In this document: in pieces, positions 60,434 through 64,000 of the stretch
How positions within the stretch are numbered: position 1 is the stretch's first letter
Layout: the number at the start of each line of letters is the position of its first letter
Assembly (NCBI GenBank): GCA_002914845.1
Contig: JXTC01000174.1
Location: 232,098-296,097 of the forward strand
Direction of reading: 5' to 3'
From: Trema orientale
Lineage: Eukaryota > Streptophyta > Magnoliopsida > Rosales > Cannabaceae
Length of the DNA: 64,000 nt
Notes under the pieces: model-generated
The model's input: the letters and a program-made list of their open reading frames with translations, nothing else
What the model was told of the DNA's origin: nothing
Databases searched by the model: none
Made by a program: the position numbers and the translations under genes

Positions 60434-60625
60434 GTGCACCAATCTAATAGGTATTTTTTTTTTTTTACCTATGCATAGGTATCAATTTGGCCAATGAAAA
60501 TTTATCTTGCACATTTTTTTATTGTAAAAAGTAAGAGAGAGAAATAGCATTAATAATGCACATCTTTTCATATACTTAATTATAACCGTTGGATAAAAAA
60601 AAAAAAACCTACGAGATTGACAACC
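60434..60625. mobile_element. 192-bp MITE inserted in a TA tract
   Basis: Left end GTGCACCAATCTAATAGGTA plus a T-run; right end (reverse complement) GGTTGTCAATCTCGTAGG plus a T-run. It is bracketed by TATATATA on both sides, so the target duplication is masked by the TA repeat. A truncated relative lies at 20297, also beside a TA tract. Confidence 0.6.
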
Positions 60626-62371
60626 TATATATATATATAATACTACTTATGTATATGTATGAAAGAAGAGAGAGAAGAGCAAGAAGAATCAAAGATATAT
60701 GCATAATTAAAATGGATAGATTACTATTCTCTAAACTAGCTAGCGTGTTTGATTATCTTAGCTGATATTTTTGAAACCACAACAAACATTGGAATCTTTG
60801 ATTTTGTATATCTAAATAAAATTGCTTGAAAGCGCAAGCTCAGTCTCCCTGAAAGTCCTCTAGTGCACCCGTTTTAGGACAAGTGTGGTCTTCTATAGGA
60901 GAGTCGAGTATTATTTGAGAAGTTGGAAACATGCCCCACTACTTGACCCCACCCCCACCCCTTTCTCTTTTTCATTTACTTTATTTTATTTACAATTTTT
61001 GCTTGAATAATGTTGTTTTTCCCCCAAAAAACTTTTGCTAAAAAAACTAAAAGAACCCAAAGAAAGTTCAGAATGAAACATCCAAAGACGTTACCTTCTT
61101 CACCAACTCTCCCACCAACCCCCGGTTGTTTATCTCGACTTATTTTAGCACTATTTAGGACCGTCACTAGCTTAGAAATTGAAGACTCACCATGCATCAA
61201 AAATCACATCAAACTTAAATATCATTCTTATCAATCTTATACATGATGTTTGTTCATGCAATAGGTCAATTAGTACTACATTTTTAATTTAATACGAAAG
61301 CAACTCTTCTTGACTACTGTGCTAAGTGAGTATACATGATAAACATATACGTACGTAATTAACATTAATTTAAGATTTACATAATTAGTAAGATTATGAA
61401 TATTAATTAGTTGGAGCAAGGCTGCAATTATATTATATATATTACACTGCTGAGTATATATGTAAGACGTGCCACCAAATTATGTTCATAAAAAATAATA
61501 ATTTTGATAATTATACGTCGGAACTTGGAACAACTAATAACTCATTAAGTCCACATAGTTTGGTAAGGGGTAGCATCGTATCAAAGCTTAATTGGTGCTT
61601 TCATTTCTAATTCTAAACTACGCCAAATATGGTCTCCTTTCAGTTCTAATTCAACTTTATAATACAGTAGAAAGGTAAAGGTCATCAACATCATTACTAT
61701 TAATTAAACTCTTTGACTGTTCCCTATAGTTCTGAATCCTGATCATCATCCTCTTCTTCTGTTTTTATCGCACAAATATTATTTAAACACACATATGGGG
61801 AGGGTTAATTAATCATGATTATTGAATCCCAAAAGAATTGTGCGCGCTGAATACTATGCTATGAATGATGATCATTAATATGTTGAAAGTAATTGAAGGA
61901 ATCATTATTATTTTTTTATTTTTTTTTTGAGGAATTTATTATTTTTTAATTCGTGGGAATAACAAAGGATTATTATCCTTTCTATGGGATAAAATATCAA
62001 ATAAGTAAGATCAAATTTTTTAATCATCTGGTTGAAAGTGAGATTCAAAGGATGGTCCTGGGACAATTTATTCCAGTTTTACCCCTGTCCAGCCTACCAA
62101 ACACGGTTTCAATGATTTTATGTTTATTTTTTATTTTTTAGCTGGGGAACACGGTTTCAATGATTGGTCCAACAATAACTAGAATTATAAATTTAAATTT
62201 ACAATAAAACATTGATTCACCAAATAAATATCATAGGTATATTGTATCAATTTTTTAAGAAAAATAAACTTAGAATAGAGTTAAGGGCATTTAATAATAT
62301 TTTCAATTCATTTCCATTTGGACACATGATTTAATATATTCTATTTAATTCGGTTCCTTTGTGAAACAAAT

Positions 62372-62373
<2 letters not shown>
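60626..62373. other. Intergenic DNA
   Basis: No supported gene. A 17-codon frame at about 60712 and other short frames have no recognisable content. Confidence 0.5.

Positions 62374-62426
<53 letters not shown>
62374..62426. repeat. (TA)n microsatellite
   Basis: About 53 bp of uninterrupted TA dinucleotide in intergenic DNA. Confidence 0.95.
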
Positions 62427-62428
<2 letters not shown>

Positions 62429-63435
62429 GTCCATCGCACTGTGCTCAAAATTAAAAAAGTTCAATATTTTTAATTCAGGAACAAAGGAGTACTAATGATT
62501 GTAAGTTTTATGGAATATATAAGAAACACCAAAAGAACATCATCGCACTTTAGCACAAGCCATAAAGAAAATACATTTGTTTCCATAAAAATGCTAAAGA
62601 TCAAGTCAAGCAACAAAAACGAATAGTGCTAAATATCACACATTTTTATGAACTAAACTTTTAAATATGAATAAATTAGCAGTGATGAGCTTGTCATTTT
62701 CTTACCTAGTGGTAAGTGTTATTTATAATATTTTAAAGGGAAACATATACTTGGATTCATTTAGTAAATCAGTTGTTACAAAGGGAGAAGTAAATCGATG
62801 ACCGGAATCATTCCAGAGTCCATCCTTATTTGAAACAGCCGAACAAATTAGTGCATGGGCCACTATATTTGGGAACAATAGATAAAATGAGGAGAATCTC
62901 TATCAACATCATTAAAAAGAAGACAATTATTAGATCTTTGTGTCAAAATTTTTATTAATAGGTGGCTTTAGGATAACGACTCTGTTTTTATTTTATTTGT
63001 CATTAAGAAAAATGTTTTTAATATTTTGGGTTTATGTATAGTGGGTGTGTAAAACAATTTACAAGGTAGTAAATTAGTATATACACTCATATATAAACCA
63101 AATGGTAATAAAAAAAAGTAGACATTTTTTAAAAATAAATTTTAATTTTTCTTTTCATCAATAACACTATTAATGTCCACTATTTACTAGAGTGACTAGT
63201 TATTTGACTATTTTGGGGCCCATAACTTAGTATATGACGAAACTCGAAAGTTTGTTACTAAATGTCCAACTCACTTAATGATAAAAAGTAGAAGTAAAAC
63301 ATATCCCATGACTAAAACTTGAAAAAAAAAAATGAATATTTAGCTATAACTTTTAAAACATAGACATCTACTTAAACCAATTTTAAAAATTGGTTATCCA
63401 CCTAGTTTTCTCCTATTTATTCTTCTTAAATACTA
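62427..63435. other. Intergenic DNA
   Basis: AT-rich; nothing recognised up to the MITE at 63436. Confidence 0.5.
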
Positions 63436-63733
63436 GGAGAATTGATATAAACAGTAGTAATTTTAACTAAAATGACTTTTTTAAAAGTGCGTTAAAAAAT
63501 GACTTTTCTAATAGTATTTTAGTGTTTTGTGACATTGTATGACGAAGAATCATAAAATTTGTGACTATTAATTAGCTCTAAAAAAGTCATAATTTTATAG
63601 TCACAAATTATATAACTCATTGTCACACAATTTGTGATACTACTAGAAATGTCAATTTGAAAAAAAAAAAAAAAAAAAAAACTACTAAAAAAGTCATTTT
63701 GTGTCAAATTAGTACTACCCATGTCAATTTCCC
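63436..63733. mobile_element. Mutator-like MITE, family 2, copy 2
   Basis: A 298-bp element whose right end reads GGGAAATTGACATGGGTAGT in reverse complement, matching the 17509 element. The left end is GGAGAATTGATAT. Perfect 9-bp target duplication TAAATACTA at 63427-63435 and 63734-63742. It shares the TTGTGACT/AGTCACAA interior motifs and has a poly-A tract of about 22. Confidence 0.9.
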
Positions 63734-63742
63734 TAAATACTA

Positions 63743-64000
63743 AAGGGAAAATGACACCTAGTACGATCTTTTCAAAAGATATACCAAAAATACGGTGAGT
63801 TGAATTAAATTATTTTCGTAAGGTTTTGGAAAAAAAGAATCACTGCACCGGCACGCTAATTCCTCTTCTATCTCATACTTGCTTCTTCTACTCACTCTCA
63901 ATTCTCTTCTAATCTATTCTTCTCCTTTGACTCAATCTCAACTCTAGAATTCACATCATCGGATCCAATACCAACAGGTCCGATGTGCCACCGTAGCGAA
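63743..64000. other. Window end, unassigned
   Basis: Pyrimidine-rich stretch (63860-63930), then GC-richer sequence cut by the window edge. It could be a leader of a gene or LTR beginning outside. Confidence 0.3.

Noticed and set aside
60660..60700. GAAGAGAGAGAAGAGC stretch as a possible miR156-type site
   Set aside because: Too many differences from miR156 and no complementary arm nearby; simple GA-rich sequence.
1..64000. tRNA, rRNA or other structured RNA genes
   Set aside because: None was recognised by eye; a covariance-model scan would be needed to exclude them.

Overview
This is nuclear DNA of a flowering plant, most likely a eudicot. The evidence is two intron-split genes with plant GT..AG splice sites, AT-rich intergenic DNA with long (TA)n tracts, and a dense set of plant LTR retrotransposons, Mutator-like, hAT-like and miniature elements. 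There is one 972-base run of N (42058-43029) and a single N at 58647. I could not assign the species.

Three genes look intact. (1) 1089-7020, plus strand: four exons and a 4.5-kb second intron encode a 339-aa Fe(II)/2-oxoglutarate dioxygenase of the DMR6/DLO type (salicylate hydroxylase, immunity suppressor). (2) 20446-21165, minus strand: two exons encode a 213-aa multi-pass membrane protein that I do not recognise. (3) 55518-58199, minus strand: four exons encode a 366-aa caffeic acid O-methyltransferase (COMT, lignin pathway) with all catalytic residues. DMR6-like and COMT are both phenolic-metabolism genes, but nothing here shows coregulation.

The DNA between them is layered repeats. 7-10 kb: miniature Mutator-like elements and a decapitated COMT start (8564-8735). 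11.4-16.75 kb: a decayed Copia element, minus strand, holding a 672-bp hAT-like insertion and flanked by the two halves of an older MITE. 16.97-20.18 kb: a second copy of part of DMR6-like intron 2 and exon 3, opened by a 2.2-kb Mutator-like element, then fused to sequence matching the DNA beside the COMT fragment. 21.8-24.0 kb: a 2.2-kb element with long terminal inverted repeats. 24.3-27.3 kb: a probable solo chromovirus LTR split by a hAT-like element. 28.3-43.6 kb: a second hAT-like copy, inverted, split by a 14.7-kb Ty3/gypsy Tat-type retrotransposon with a 5-bp target duplication. 44-52 kb: LTR remnants and a deleted chromovirus. 52-55.5 kb and 58.4-64 kb: AT-rich intergenic DNA with scattered miniature elements.

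I see no wholly new biological system. The most useful points are the unrecognised membrane gene, the gene-fragment duplication with reciprocal empty sites that validate two insertions, a retrotransposon with near-identical LTR ends but a heavily broken coding region, a stem-loop array in its long 3' region, and several miniature families defined by exact target-site duplications. All comparisons were made by eye, so identities and boundaries are approximate unless a target-site duplication is quoted.
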